Below, piece after piece: positions 16,985 through 25,177 of a stretch of 64,000 nucleotides of DNA. The first letter of the stretch is position 1, and each line of letters opens with the position of its first letter. The position numbers were made by a program, and so were the translations under genes. The notes below the pieces were generated by a model. That model was not told where the DNA came from, did not search any database, and saw only the letters and a program-made list of their open reading frames with translations. The stretch is from Clostridia bacterium (lineage in GTDB: Bacteria > Bacillota > Clostridia > Christensenellales > CAG-138). The DNA is taken from assembly GCA_017429985.1 (NCBI GenBank), contig JAFRNW010000035.1:62001-126000 (forward strand), given 5' to 3'.

Positions 16985-18334
16985 ATGAAGATATTGATTC
17001 GAAACATTGATACGTTAGTATCCTGCGATGATTCCGACCGCATTCTCCGGCATGTCGATCTTCTGACCGACGGCGGAAGAATCGCGAAGATCGGAACTGT
17101 TTCCGAACAGGCGGACAAAGTGATCGACGGATCCGGCCTGTTCGTCTATCCGGGACTCGTCAACACGCACCATCATCTTTATCAGTACTTCACGCGAAAC
17201 CTTCCGGAGGTGCAGGGTTTTGAACTGTTTGACTGGCTGACAGCGTTGTACGAGATCTGGAAGAACCTGAATTCCGAAACGGTCCTGTATTCCTCTCTCG
17301 CCGGCATGGCGGAACTGATGAAATACGGCTGCACGACCTGCTTCGACCATCACTATGTGTTCCCGCAGAACGCGGACGGCATCATAGAAGCCCAGTTTGA
17401 GGCGGCGGAGCGGCTGGGGATCCGCATGCACGCCTCGCGGGGAAGCATGAGCCTTTCCAAAAAAGACGGCGGCCTTCCGCCGGATTCTGTCGTTCAGGAC
17501 GTGGATACGATCCTGCAGGACAGCGCGAGACTGATCGAGCAGTTCCATGATCCTTCGGAGTTTTCGATGCGTCAGATGGTGCTTGCCCCGTGCTCCCCGT
17601 TTTCCGTGACGGCGGATCTGATGCGCGAGAGCGCCGTTCTGGCGAGGCAGTACGGCGTCCGTCTTCACACGCATCTCTGCGAGACCAAGGACGAGGAGCG
17701 TTTTACGCTCGAAAAGACCGGAATGCGTCCGTACGCATACATGGAATCGCTCGGATGGACGGGACCGGACGTGTTTTACGCGCACGGCATCCATTTCAAT
17801 GATGAAGAGCTGAGAGAACTGGCCAGGACGCAGACCGGCGTTGCGCACTGCCCGTGCTCGAACATGAAGCTTTCAAGCGGAACGGCAAGGATCCCGGAGA
17901 TGCTGGAGCTGGGCGTTCCGGTGGGGCTCGCTGTGGACGGCAGCGCGTCCAACGACGCGAGCAATCTGCTGGATGAGATCCGCGTCGCGTATCTGCTTCA
18001 CAGACTGACCTGGGGCGAAAAGGCGCCGACCGGTTACGATATTCTGAAAATGGCCACAAGGGGCAGCGCGAGGCTTCTCGGAAGGACCGACATCGGTCAG
18101 CTGAGCGAGGGGAAAGCGGCGGATCTGTTCGCGATCCGGAAAGACCGCGCCGTCATGCTCTGCGCGGAAAAGGATCCCGCCAATCTGTTCGGAACGGTCG
18201 GATACCACCAGCCTGTTGACCTTGTTCTCGTGAACGGCAGGGAAACGGTCCGTGACGGAGAGCTTCTGACCGTGGACGAGGAAGAGATCCGCCGCGGCGG
18301 CTGTGCGGCAGTGGAAAGGCTGCTGAACGCATGA
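16985..18334 (+). CDS. 8-oxoguanine deaminase-like amidohydrolase
   Basis: The 449-residue zinc amidohydrolase belongs to the atrazine chlorohydrolase/8-oxoguanine deaminase branch. Metal ligands are visible in NTHHHLYQ (about 60-67), HTHLCE (about 226-231), the YAHGIHF histidine (about 264) and VDGSASND (about 317). The PCSPFSVT segment near 202 is typical of 8-oxoguanine deaminases, which give uric acid and ammonia. The stop overlaps queT by 4 bp, so the two are translated together. The real substrate could be another oxo- or deazapurine given that partner. The start is fixed by N-terminal family similarity and is apparently leaderless. Confidence 0.85.
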   Translation: MKILIRNIDTLVSCDDSDRILRHVDLLTDGGRIAKIGTVSEQADKVIDGSGLFVYPGLVNTHHHLYQYFTRNLPEVQGFELFDWLTALYEIWKNLNSETVLYSSLAGMAELMKYGCTTCFDHHYVFPQNADGIIEAQFEAAERLGIRMHASRGSMSLSKKDGGLPPDSVVQDVDTILQDSARLIEQFHDPSEFSMRQMVLAPCSPFSVTADLMRESAVLARQYGVRLHTHLCETKDEERFTLEKTGMRPYAYMESLGWTGPDVFYAHGIHFNDEELRELARTQTGVAHCPCSNMKLSSGTARIPEMLELGVPVGLAVDGSASNDASNLLDEIRVAYLLHRLTWGEKAPTGYDILKMATRGSARLLGRTDIGQLSEGKAADLFAIRKDRAVMLCAEKDPANLFGTVGYHQPVDLVLVNGRETVRDGELLTVDEEEIRRGGCAAVERLLNA

Positions 18335-18813
18335 GTACGAAGTATCTGGCAAAAGCGGGCATCATCGGCGCGCTGTATGCGGTTCTCACGATCGTGCTCG
18401 CGCCGATCTCCTACGGCATGTTTCAGTGCAGGATCTCGGAGGCGCTCTGCGTGCTTCCGTGTTTAACGAGCGCCGCCGTGCCGGGGCTGTTTCTGGGCTG
18501 CCTTGCGGCCAATCTCATCACCGGTGCGCCGGTCTACGATGTGGTATTCGGTTCGCTCGCGACGCTGCTCGGCGCCTGGGGCACGCTTATGCTGAGCCGC
18601 AGAAACGCTTCGAAATATCTACTTCCGCTGCCGACCGTCGTGTGCAACGCGGTCATCGTCGGACTGGTTCTGCGGTATGCTTACGGGGTCGATGCGCCCC
18701 TGCCGCTGATCATGCTCCTCGTAGGCGCGGGTGAGGCAGTGGCGTGCTATCTGCTCGGACTTCCGCTTCTGCGGGCGCTGAGAGACCAGCGGTTTGATTT
18801 CATGAAGGACTGA
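18331..18813 (+). CDS. queT: QueT-family ECF transporter S component
   Basis: QueT proteins are substrate-binding membrane subunits thought to import queuosine precursors (preQ0/preQ1) with an EcfA1A2T module. The 160 residues form about five hydrophobic helices. The family pattern RISEALCVLP near residue 33 and a DVVFGSLATLLGAWG segment near 70 are clear. It overlaps the upstream amidohydrolase by 4 bp. The shared ECF module lies about 1.5 kb away, divergently transcribed. No preQ1 riboswitch was seen upstream of the pair. Confidence 0.88.
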   Translation: MSTKYLAKAGIIGALYAVLTIVLAPISYGMFQCRISEALCVLPCLTSAAVPGLFLGCLAANLITGAPVYDVVFGSLATLLGAWGTLMLSRRNASKYLLPLPTVVCNAVIVGLVLRYAYGVDAPLPLIMLLVGAGEAVACYLLGLPLLRALRDQRFDFMKD

Positions 18814-18839
18814 CGCATAAACAGCGAGAGGAACGATAT

Positions 18840-19385
18840 ATGAAGGATCTGACAGAAAAGGGAATCTCTTCCAGACAGGTGTTTGACGGGCATCTGCTCA
18901 AGGTGTTTGTCGACAGAGTGATTCTTCCGAACGGAGAAGAGAGCGGAAGGGAGTATCTGAAGCATAACGGGGCGGTGGGGATCGTCGTTCTGACCGACGA
19001 CGGAAAGGCGGTCATGGTCCGCCAGTTCCGGTATCCGTTCCACCGCGACATGCTCGAGATTCCCGCAGGCAAGATCGATCTGGGGGAGAAACCCCTTGAC
19101 GCAGCTAAGCGGGAACTTCTGGAGGAAACCGGCGTAACATCCGCGGAACTGACCGAACTCGGGACCTATTATCCGTCCGTCGCGTATACCGATGAAGTGA
19201 TCTGGCTGTATCTCGCACGCGGTCTGACGTACGGCGAGCAGCATCTGGACGAAGACGAGTTTCTCAACGTGGAGACCTATCCGCTGGATGAGCTTGTGGA
19301 AATGGTCATGAACGGCGAGATTCCGGACGGCAAGTCCCAGACGGCGATCCTGAAGGCAAAAAAATATCTCAGCGGACAGCTGTGA
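18840..19385 (+). CDS. Nudix hydrolase, ADP-ribose pyrophosphatase-like
   Basis: The 181-residue protein carries the Nudix box from about residue 79 (GEKPLDAAKRELLEETG, with the REXXEE core). The preceding VRQFRYP and EIPAGKID are typical of ADP-ribose pyrophosphatases (NudF type), which cleave ADP-ribose to AMP and ribose 5-phosphate. GAGAGG lies upstream of the ATG. It follows queT by 26 bp and is probably cotranscribed. Confidence 0.9.
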   Translation: MKDLTEKGISSRQVFDGHLLKVFVDRVILPNGEESGREYLKHNGAVGIVVLTDDGKAVMVRQFRYPFHRDMLEIPAGKIDLGEKPLDAAKRELLEETGVTSAELTELGTYYPSVAYTDEVIWLYLARGLTYGEQHLDEDEFLNVETYPLDELVEMVMNGEIPDGKSQTAILKAKKYLSGQL

Positions 19386-19394
19386 ACCGCTGAG
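19368..19394 (-). terminator. Terminator of the DUF4097 gene inside the Nudix 3' end
   Basis: CTCAGCGG (19368-19375) pairs with CCGCTGAG (19387-19394). On the minus strand it is followed by a U7 run. The hairpin overlaps the last codons of the convergent Nudix gene. Confidence 0.7.
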
Positions 19395-19417
19395 ACAGGA
19401 AGAAGGTTTGTTTTCAG

Positions 19418-20320
19418 TCAGGAAATCTGAAGCGATCCGCTGACGGAACTGTATTCGATGCGGACGGAACCGTCCCCGTAACGGTAGGTTTTGCTGACGA
19501 GTTCCGCCCCCTGCGGGACGGAAATCTGCGCGGAGAGCGATTCCGGCTCGAGCGTGAAACCCGGAACGGAATCCGACAGTCCGATCTTGATATCGCCGCT
19601 GACGCTTTCAGCGGTGATTTTTTTGAGAACGGAAAGGTTCGTGAACCGGATCTCGCCGGATACGGTCTCGATATCCAGTTCGGATACCGAGATATCGGAC
19701 AGCCGGGCGGAGCCGGCTACGGTTTCGATATCGAACTCGTCCGCCGTGATATTCTGCGCGGACAGGACGCTGCTGACCTGGCTGACGCTGAGCTCTTTCA
19801 GAAGCATGGATGCCGGTATCTCAACGGTCAGATCCTTTTCCGGAAGCTTGCCCTGACCGAGGATATGAATGCTCTTGTTACTCGTGCAGGGGCTGATTTC
19901 CAGTTCCCGCTCCTCGATCTTCCAGCGGAGCTGCTCATCTTCCCTGAGCGGGGTGCCGGAAGCCTCCGAGAAGCGGACCGTATCGCCGTCCCATACCGAG
20001 ATCTGCACGGAACCCGAAACCCAGTCGATATCGATCTCGTCGATCAGAGCGGGATCGATATCCGCCCCGCCGTAACTGACCGCGTCGCCGGAAGGCGGGA
20101 GCGCGCTCTCGATCGCTTTGGCGATGTCCTGCCCGGCGGATTCCATGATTCCGGGGATACTGCCGACCGCTTCCATTACGGATTCCTTTGCGGAGGAGAT
20201 GTTTTCTTTTATTTCTTCCTTTTCGGCCTCGTCCGGCATCCGGACCGAAATGCTGACGCAGCCGGTCAGCGCCAGGGAGAAGATCAGGATCAAAATGATC
20301 GCGCGTGTAAAGTGTTTCAT
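19418..20320 (-). CDS. DUF4097-type lipoprotein (beta-helix repeat fold)
   Basis: The 300-residue lipoprotein has lipobox LTGC at Cys21 and a helical spacer to about residue 85. A C-terminal DUF4097 (adhesin-like) domain of short repeating strands follows, with repeats such as FDIETVAGSARLSDI, LDIETVSGEIRFTNL and ITAESVSGDIKIGLS spaced about 17 residues apart. Such proteins are exported, and their function is usually unknown. In Firmicutes related domains often sit with envelope-stress regulators, but none is adjacent here. GGAGA precedes the ATG. Confidence 0.85.
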   Translation of the reverse strand: MKHFTRAIILILIFSLALTGCVSISVRMPDEAEKEEIKENISSAKESVMEAVGSIPGIMESAGQDIAKAIESALPPSGDAVSYGGADIDPALIDEIDIDWVSGSVQISVWDGDTVRFSEASGTPLREDEQLRWKIEERELEISPCTSNKSIHILGQGKLPEKDLTVEIPASMLLKELSVSQVSSVLSAQNITADEFDIETVAGSARLSDISVSELDIETVSGEIRFTNLSVLKKITAESVSGDIKIGLSDSVPGFTLEPESLSAQISVPQGAELVSKTYRYGDGSVRIEYSSVSGSLQIS

Positions 20321-20434
20321 TCAAATGGTCTCCGTATCTGTTGTATCAGTGACATGATAGCATGATTCCTTGACATTTCAAACCGTTCCAATACAATCAA
20401 TATGTGACTATCATATTCATGAAACGGAAACGAC

Positions 20435-21469
20435 ATGAGACGTTTGAGTGATTCCGGACAAATCCTGATAAGGCGGGCTGCGGCCTTTGCGGCGCTGTTT
20501 TTTCTGATGGCAGTGTCTGCCTGCGTTCCTTCTTTCCACGATGAAGGCATGACTTCCCTTCCTGCGGCGGAGGCGGAAACCACGCCGGAACCTGCAAAGG
20601 CCCCTGCTTCTTCGCCGACGCCCAGTCCGGAGCCGACTCCGGAGCCCGTGATCACGGACGAATGGTATGCCGCGCGCATGGAGGAGATGGCTGGGCAGCT
20701 CCGGAAGTTCGGAGGATATGATTCGGATGAGGACATCAGCCGCGTGCTCGCGGACAGGGAGATCGATCCGGACAGGCCTATGGTCGCGCTGACGTTCGAC
20801 GACGGTCCGGTCGCATCGGTTACCGGCCCCATCCTGGATATTCTGGAAAAGCATAATGCGCGCGCGACCTTCTTTGTGCTGGGCTGGCGCCTGAAATACG
20901 AGGATAACGCGGAAATGCTCGGCAGAATGCTGGCGCTCGGGTGCGAGATCGGCAATCATACATGCGATCATATGAAGCTCAGCCGCGCGTCGGACCGCGC
21001 GATCATACATCAGATCACGAAGACGAACGGACGCATATTTGAGCGTACCGGATATACCCCGAAATCCTTTCGGCCTCCGGGAGGGCATTACGGAACCAGG
21101 GATATCCAGACGGTGGGCTCGCTTGACATGGCGGTCGTGAAATGGAGCCAGAGCGGTAATATCAACTACAAGACCCCTGAAAAGATCGTATCGAGCGTCT
21201 TATTGCAGAATGCGAACAAGCGTCCGCTCCAGGACGGCGACATCATTCTGCTCCACGATACGCATGGATATATGGCGGAAGCCATGGAGATCCTGATACC
21301 GAAACTGATCGAGGAAGGATATCAGCTGGTGACGGTGCAGGAGCTCCTCAACTGCCGGTGCGCGGAAGGGTTCCGGCCGTATATGGCCTATAACAGCGCG
21401 TTTGACTTCAGGACGGGTTCGCCCGCAGAAGGCGGGGACCCTGAGTCGGGAGAGGATATATCATCATGA
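20435..21469 (+). CDS. Polysaccharide deacetylase (CE4) lipoprotein
   Basis: The 344-residue exported protein has a signal segment with lipobox-like MAVSAC (Cys30), a Pro-rich linker near 50-75 (TPSPEPTPEP), and a NodB/CE4 domain from about 115 to 305. Motifs are TFDDGP (Asp-Asp metal/catalytic pair), NHTCDHMKLS (H-x3-H metal ligands), RPPGGHYG and LLHDTHG. It likely N-deacetylates peptidoglycan or another surface glycan. The stop overlaps the cyclophilin gene by 4 bp. Confidence 0.9.
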   Translation: MRRLSDSGQILIRRAAAFAALFFLMAVSACVPSFHDEGMTSLPAAEAETTPEPAKAPASSPTPSPEPTPEPVITDEWYAARMEEMAGQLRKFGGYDSDEDISRVLADREIDPDRPMVALTFDDGPVASVTGPILDILEKHNARATFFVLGWRLKYEDNAEMLGRMLALGCEIGNHTCDHMKLSRASDRAIIHQITKTNGRIFERTGYTPKSFRPPGGHYGTRDIQTVGSLDMAVVKWSQSGNINYKTPEKIVSSVLLQNANKRPLQDGDIILLHDTHGYMAEAMEILIPKLIEEGYQLVTVQELLNCRCAEGFRPYMAYNSAFDFRTGSPAEGGDPESGEDISS

Positions 21470-22119
21470 AGCTGAAAAGAATCATTATTGGCGTGCTTTC
21501 TCTTGCCTTGCTTTTTGCCATGGGATGCGCCGCCAAAGAAACGGAGAAAGAGAAAACAGATATGGAAAACAACAATCAGCATCCGATCGCAACGATCACC
21601 ATGGAAGACGGAGAGACCATCGTGCTGGAACTGTACCCGGAAGTCGCCCCGATCTCGGTCGCGAACTTCATCAGCCTCGCAAACAGCGGGTTTTATGACG
21701 GCGTGATCTTTCACCGCGTGATTCCCGGATTCATGATCCAGGGAGGAGATCCGGACGGCCGCGGGACCGGTGGTCCGGGATATACCATCAAAGGGGAGTT
21801 TACGAATAACCACGTCCAGAATGATATTTCGCATGAGCGTGGCGTGATCTCCATGGCGCGGCAGGGGAATCCGTATTTTCCCGAAATGGCGTACAATACG
21901 GCCGGCAGCCAGTTCTTCATCATGCACGAGGACGGTCCTTTCCTTGACGGCGATTACGCTGCCTTCGGAAAGGTGATTCAGGGCATGGACACGGTGGACA
22001 GGATCGCTTCATGCGGAACAGACGGGAACGACCGCCCGCTCGAAGACCAGAAAATGGCGACGGTCCGCGTTGAGACGTTCGGCGTAGATTACGGCGAGCC
22101 CGAAAAGATCGTCCGGTAA
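21466..22119 (+). CDS. Cyclophilin-type peptidyl-prolyl isomerase lipoprotein
   Basis: The 217-residue protein has a lipobox (FAMGC, Cys19) followed by a cyclophilin domain. Conserved catalytic and substrate-binding segments include FHRVIPGFMIQGGD (active-site Arg), SQFFIM and FAAFGKV-like DYAAFGKVIQGMD. It should assist folding of exported proteins outside the membrane. It is translationally coupled to the deacetylase upstream. Confidence 0.92.
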   Translation: MKLKRIIIGVLSLALLFAMGCAAKETEKEKTDMENNNQHPIATITMEDGETIVLELYPEVAPISVANFISLANSGFYDGVIFHRVIPGFMIQGGDPDGRGTGGPGYTIKGEFTNNHVQNDISHERGVISMARQGNPYFPEMAYNTAGSQFFIMHEDGPFLDGDYAAFGKVIQGMDTVDRIASCGTDGNDRPLEDQKMATVRVETFGVDYGEPEKIVR

Positions 22120-22133
22120 AGGGGAAAACGGAT

Positions 22134-22535
22134 ATGGCGTCTGAAACAAGGAACGCAACCCTGCTGAAAATCATCAGTCTGCTGTTTCTTATATGGGCAA
22201 TCGCGAACATCTTTGTGATCCTCGGGATCGACTCCTGTTCGGCCATCGCGGGGAATGCCCTGCTGAATTCGGCCGGGGCCGGCGTCGCGATCGCAAATGT
22301 GCTGCAGATCAGCAAAATCGTTTATGTGATTTTCATGCTGATCGCAGGCGCTGCGGGACTCAAGGCAAGAAACAGATCCCTGTGCAATATCTGCGGGACG
22401 ATCATCCTGATCTGCGCGATCGTCATGTTTCTGAATCATGTTGACGGGGACTGGTCCGTCCCGTCCATAGTCAGCTCTCTGGTCAGTGTTGCGCTTCCCG
22501 TGCTGTACTTTATCGGCGTCCGGAACGCATTCTGA
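22134..22535 (+). CDS. Small four-helix membrane protein of unknown function
   Basis: The 133 residues contain four hydrophobic stretches (about 12-31, 43-72, 83-99, 112-130) with a short charged loop KARNRS between helices two and three. I do not recognise the family. It begins 14 bp after the cyclophilin gene and shares its terminator, so it is probably the last gene of that unit. Confidence 0.7.
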   Translation: MASETRNATLLKIISLLFLIWAIANIFVILGIDSCSAIAGNALLNSAGAGVAIANVLQISKIVYVIFMLIAGAAGLKARNRSLCNICGTIILICAIVMFLNHVDGDWSVPSIVSSLVSVALPVLYFIGVRNAF

Positions 22536-22596
22536 TCCGCTCCTGTCCCTGCTGTGACCGCAGCGGGGCCTGGATAGGAGTATCATACGGTATTGG

Positions 22597-22625
22597 CGGA
22601 GACAGCGGAAGCTGCCTCCGTTTTT
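22597..22625 (+). terminator. Terminator after the deacetylase-cyclophilin unit
   Basis: CGGAGACAGC (22597-22606) pairs with GCTGCCTCCG (22611-22620) with one mismatch and a GGAA tetraloop, followed by T5. Confidence 0.9.
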
Positions 22626-22687
22626 CATGGGTCACTTTTTATGCCGGACGATGACGGACGGCAGAAGACGGGGACACGATTTGAGAC

Positions 22688-22716
22688 TTGTATCGCAGGC
22701 GTTTGCTTGCTATAAT
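22688..22716 (+). promoter_or_regulatory. Promoter of the molybdenum gene block
   Basis: TTGTAT (22688-22693), a 17-nt spacer and a consensus TATAAT (22711-22716) precede the MobA-like/ModE-like gene at 22764. Confidence 0.8.
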
Positions 22717-22719
22717 TCT

Positions 22720-22751
22720 ATATCGAAAGGTTTTTAAAAAACACACGATAT
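22720..22751. promoter_or_regulatory. 32-bp nested dyad, candidate operator of the ModE-like regulator
   Basis: ATATCG (22720-22725), 5 nt, TTTTTAAAAA (22731-22740), 5 nt, CGATAT (22746-22751). All parts share the same centre at 22735.5. It starts 3 bp after the -10 box, where a bound protein would block transcription. The first gene product carries a ModE-type winged helix, so autoregulation by molybdate status is a natural guess. Confidence 0.65.
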
Positions 22752-22763
22752 GCGGGTGAGCGT

Positions 22764-23648
22764 ATGAGTCATCATGTGTGCGGGATCATCGTTGCTTCTC
22801 TGCTTGCAAAAAACAGCAACACCTTCAGACCCCTGAAGCAGATCGGCGGCAAGCCGCTGGTGCGGCGGCTGGCGGAAACCATGCTGGATACGGGCGTGGA
22901 TCCCGTATGTGTGCTGACGGGATACCGCGGAGCGGAAGTCCGTTCGTCGCTGGAGGGGCTTTCCACAGTATTTCTGGAAGATCCCTTTTACGAAAAAAGG
23001 GATATGCTCCTTTCCGTTCAGCCGGCTTTGAAGCAGTATCTCGATTCCTGTGATGTTTTTCTGATCGCCCCGGTCGGCATACAGCCGTTTTCCAGAGCCG
23101 CTGTTTCGGAACTGCTCCGGAACGATGCCGCGGTTGCAGTGCCTGTTTCCGGCGGAGTGAACGGGCATCCATTGAAGATCGATCGGCGCGCTGCCGCGTA
23201 TCTTTCCGAATACCGCGGGCAGGACGGTTTGAAGGGCGGACTTTGCGCGATGGGTGCGGAGACCCGATATATTCCCGTATCGGAAGATGACAGGGGCGGA
23301 GGCATCCGCCCGGAGGCGAGGATCCTGCTTTCGGGTGAGGATGTTTTTTTCGGGCCGGAACAGAGGGGCCTGCTTCTCGCGGTGAAGTCCAAAGGATCCG
23401 TCCGGGCGGCCAGCGATGCGGTCGGCGTTTCCTATTCAAAGGCAAGGAATATGATCCGCAGGATGGAAAAGGAACTTGGGTTCATGCTGGTTGAGAGGAC
23501 CCAGGGAGGCGTTTCCGGAGGTTGTTCCAGACTTACGGAATCCGGAGAGAGATTTTTGGAGATCTTTGCCGGTTATGAACAGGCCGTTTCCGATTATGCG
23601 GGCGAAGTATTCGACAGTTATTTTCAGGAGATGAGAGAGAGTCTATGA
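22764..23648 (+). CDS. Fusion of MobA/MocA-like nucleotidyltransferase domain and ModE-like DNA-binding domain
   Basis: Residues 1 to about 195 resemble MobA/MocA NTP-transferases, which attach GMP or CMP to molybdopterin. The usual LAAGxSxRMGxxK loop is degenerate: the protein reads IIVASLLAKNSNTFRPLKQIGGKPL. Residues from about 200 to 275 match the winged helix of ModE/LysR regulators (LLLAVKSKGSVRAASDAVGVSYSKARNMI, then RMEKELG and the ERTQGG wing). It heads the Mo gene block and sits behind a large dyad. Activity as cytidylyltransferase, regulator, or both is open, and the degenerate loop favours a regulatory role. GGGTGAG precedes the ATG. The stop overlaps the next start by 4 bp. Confidence 0.82.
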   Translation: MSHHVCGIIVASLLAKNSNTFRPLKQIGGKPLVRRLAETMLDTGVDPVCVLTGYRGAEVRSSLEGLSTVFLEDPFYEKRDMLLSVQPALKQYLDSCDVFLIAPVGIQPFSRAAVSELLRNDAAVAVPVSGGVNGHPLKIDRRAAAYLSEYRGQDGLKGGLCAMGAETRYIPVSEDDRGGGIRPEARILLSGEDVFFGPEQRGLLLAVKSKGSVRAASDAVGVSYSKARNMIRRMEKELGFMLVERTQGGVSGGCSRLTESGERFLEIFAGYEQAVSDYAGEVFDSYFQEMRESL

Positions 23649-24670
23649 AACTGATGAAAACAGAAGATGCGGTGGGTCAGGTGCTGTGCCACGACATCAC
23701 GCAGATTATCAAGGGCGTCACGAAGGATGCGGTTTTCCGCAAGGGTCATGTGATTACGGAAGAGGATATTCCCGTGCTTCTGAGCGTCGGGAAGGATCAT
23801 GTCTATATCTGGGAAATGGACGAGACGATGCTGCACGAAAATGAAGCGGCCGAGATCCTGCGGTCCATCTGCCAGAACAAATGGATGCGCGCGACCGATC
23901 CGAAAGAGGGCAAGATCGAGCTGATCGCCGAAGAGGACGGTCTGTTTCTCGTCAACCTTGAAACGCTGAACAAACTGAACAGTCTCGGTGAAATGATGAT
24001 AGCGACCCGGCAGTCCGGCGTTCCCGTGAAAAAGGGGGACAAGCTGGGCGGAATGCGCGTCATCCCGCTCGTGATCGAAAAGGAAAAGATGGAGGAAGCC
24101 GTCCGGGTGGCGGGTTCCGGCCCGCTGTTCCGGCTGGAGCCGTTCAGGAAAAAGAAGTTCGGCCTCGTGACGACGGGAAACGAGGTTTTTCACCACAGGA
24201 TCGAAGACACGTTCTCACCGGTGATCATCTCCAAGATGGCGGAGAATGGCGCGGAGATGGCGTTTCATGAGATTTCCGACGATGATTCCGACAGGATCAC
24301 CGGCATGATCCGGAAGATGCTGGACGACGGCGTGGATATGGTCATCTGCACCGGCGGCATGAGCGTCGATCCGGATGACAAGACGCCGCTCGCAATCAAA
24401 AACGCCGGAGTGGATATCGTTTCCTACGGCGCGCCTGTTCTGCCGGGCGCCATGTTCCTGCTTTCCTATACAAAAGACAGGCGTCCGGTGATCGGCCTTC
24501 CCGGATGCGTGATGTATGCCCGTCGCACGATCTTCGATCTTGTGCTGCCGTTTCTGATGTCAGACCAGCCGATCTCATCCGACATGCTTGCAAGGCTTGG
24601 TTCGGGCGGGCTCTGCCTCAACTGCGAGGTCTGCCATTATCCCAACTGCGGATTTGCGGGCTGGAACTGA
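23645..24670 (+). CDS. MoeA-like molybdopterin-binding protein with C-terminal Cys motif
   Basis: The 341-residue protein has the MoeA/MogA-type molybdopterin-binding fold: LVTTGNEVF near 180, TGGMSVDPDD near 235 and GLPGCVMY near 285. MoeA inserts molybdate into adenylated molybdopterin. It is shorter than MoeA (about 400) and ends with CLNCEVCHYPNC, a four-cysteine cluster that could bind zinc or an Fe-S centre. Similar proteins accompany molybdenum-hydroxylase maturation genes in Clostridia. It overlaps the upstream gene by 4 bp. Confidence 0.85.
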   Translation: MKLMKTEDAVGQVLCHDITQIIKGVTKDAVFRKGHVITEEDIPVLLSVGKDHVYIWEMDETMLHENEAAEILRSICQNKWMRATDPKEGKIELIAEEDGLFLVNLETLNKLNSLGEMMIATRQSGVPVKKGDKLGGMRVIPLVIEKEKMEEAVRVAGSGPLFRLEPFRKKKFGLVTTGNEVFHHRIEDTFSPVIISKMAENGAEMAFHEISDDDSDRITGMIRKMLDDGVDMVICTGGMSVDPDDKTPLAIKNAGVDIVSYGAPVLPGAMFLLSYTKDRRPVIGLPGCVMYARRTIFDLVLPFLMSDQPISSDMLARLGSGGLCLNCEVCHYPNCGFAGWN

Positions 24671-24691
24671 TGAGGGTCGGAGGGAAGCGCC

Positions 24692-25177
24692 GTGAGTTTT
24701 ACGCATATTGACGCAAACGGGAACGCGGTCATGGTGGACGTGGGAGAGAAAGAAGTCACTTCCAGAACCGCCGTGGCATGCGGAAAGATCCGCATGAGCC
24801 GGGAGTGCTTTGACGCGGTCGTGGAGAAGCGCGCGAAAAAAGGGGACGTGCTCGGGGTAGCGCAGATCGCAGGCATCATGGGAGCGAAAAAGACCAGCGA
24901 GCTGATCCCGCTCTGCCATATCCTCAATCTCACCAACGTAAGGGTCGAACTGGAGCCGGACGAGGATCTCTGCGAGATCCGGTGTTCCTGTTCCGTGCGC
25001 TGCGACGGGAAAACCGGCGTTGAGATGGAAGCCCTGACCGGGGTATCCGTTGCGCTGCTGACCGTGTACGACATGTGCAAGGCGATCGACAAGCGGATGG
25101 AGATCACGGACGTGCATCTTAGCGAAAAGCACGGCGGAAAGAGCGGAGACTTCTTCTTCGGGGAAACACATGACTGA
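24692..25177 (+). CDS. moaC: Cyclic pyranopterin monophosphate synthase MoaC
   Basis: MoaC makes cyclic pyranopterin monophosphate in step 1 of molybdenum cofactor synthesis, together with MoaA. The 161-residue length and the motifs MVDVGEK near 13, IPLCHIL near 75 and [16 protein letters not shown] near 110 match the family. It starts with GTG, supported by GGAGGG upstream. The last 8 bp overlap moaA. Confidence 0.96.
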   Translation: MSFTHIDANGNAVMVDVGEKEVTSRTAVACGKIRMSRECFDAVVEKRAKKGDVLGVAQIAGIMGAKKTSELIPLCHILNLTNVRVELEPDEDLCEIRCSCSVRCDGKTGVEMEALTGVSVALLTVYDMCKAIDKRMEITDVHLSEKHGGKSGDFFFGETHD

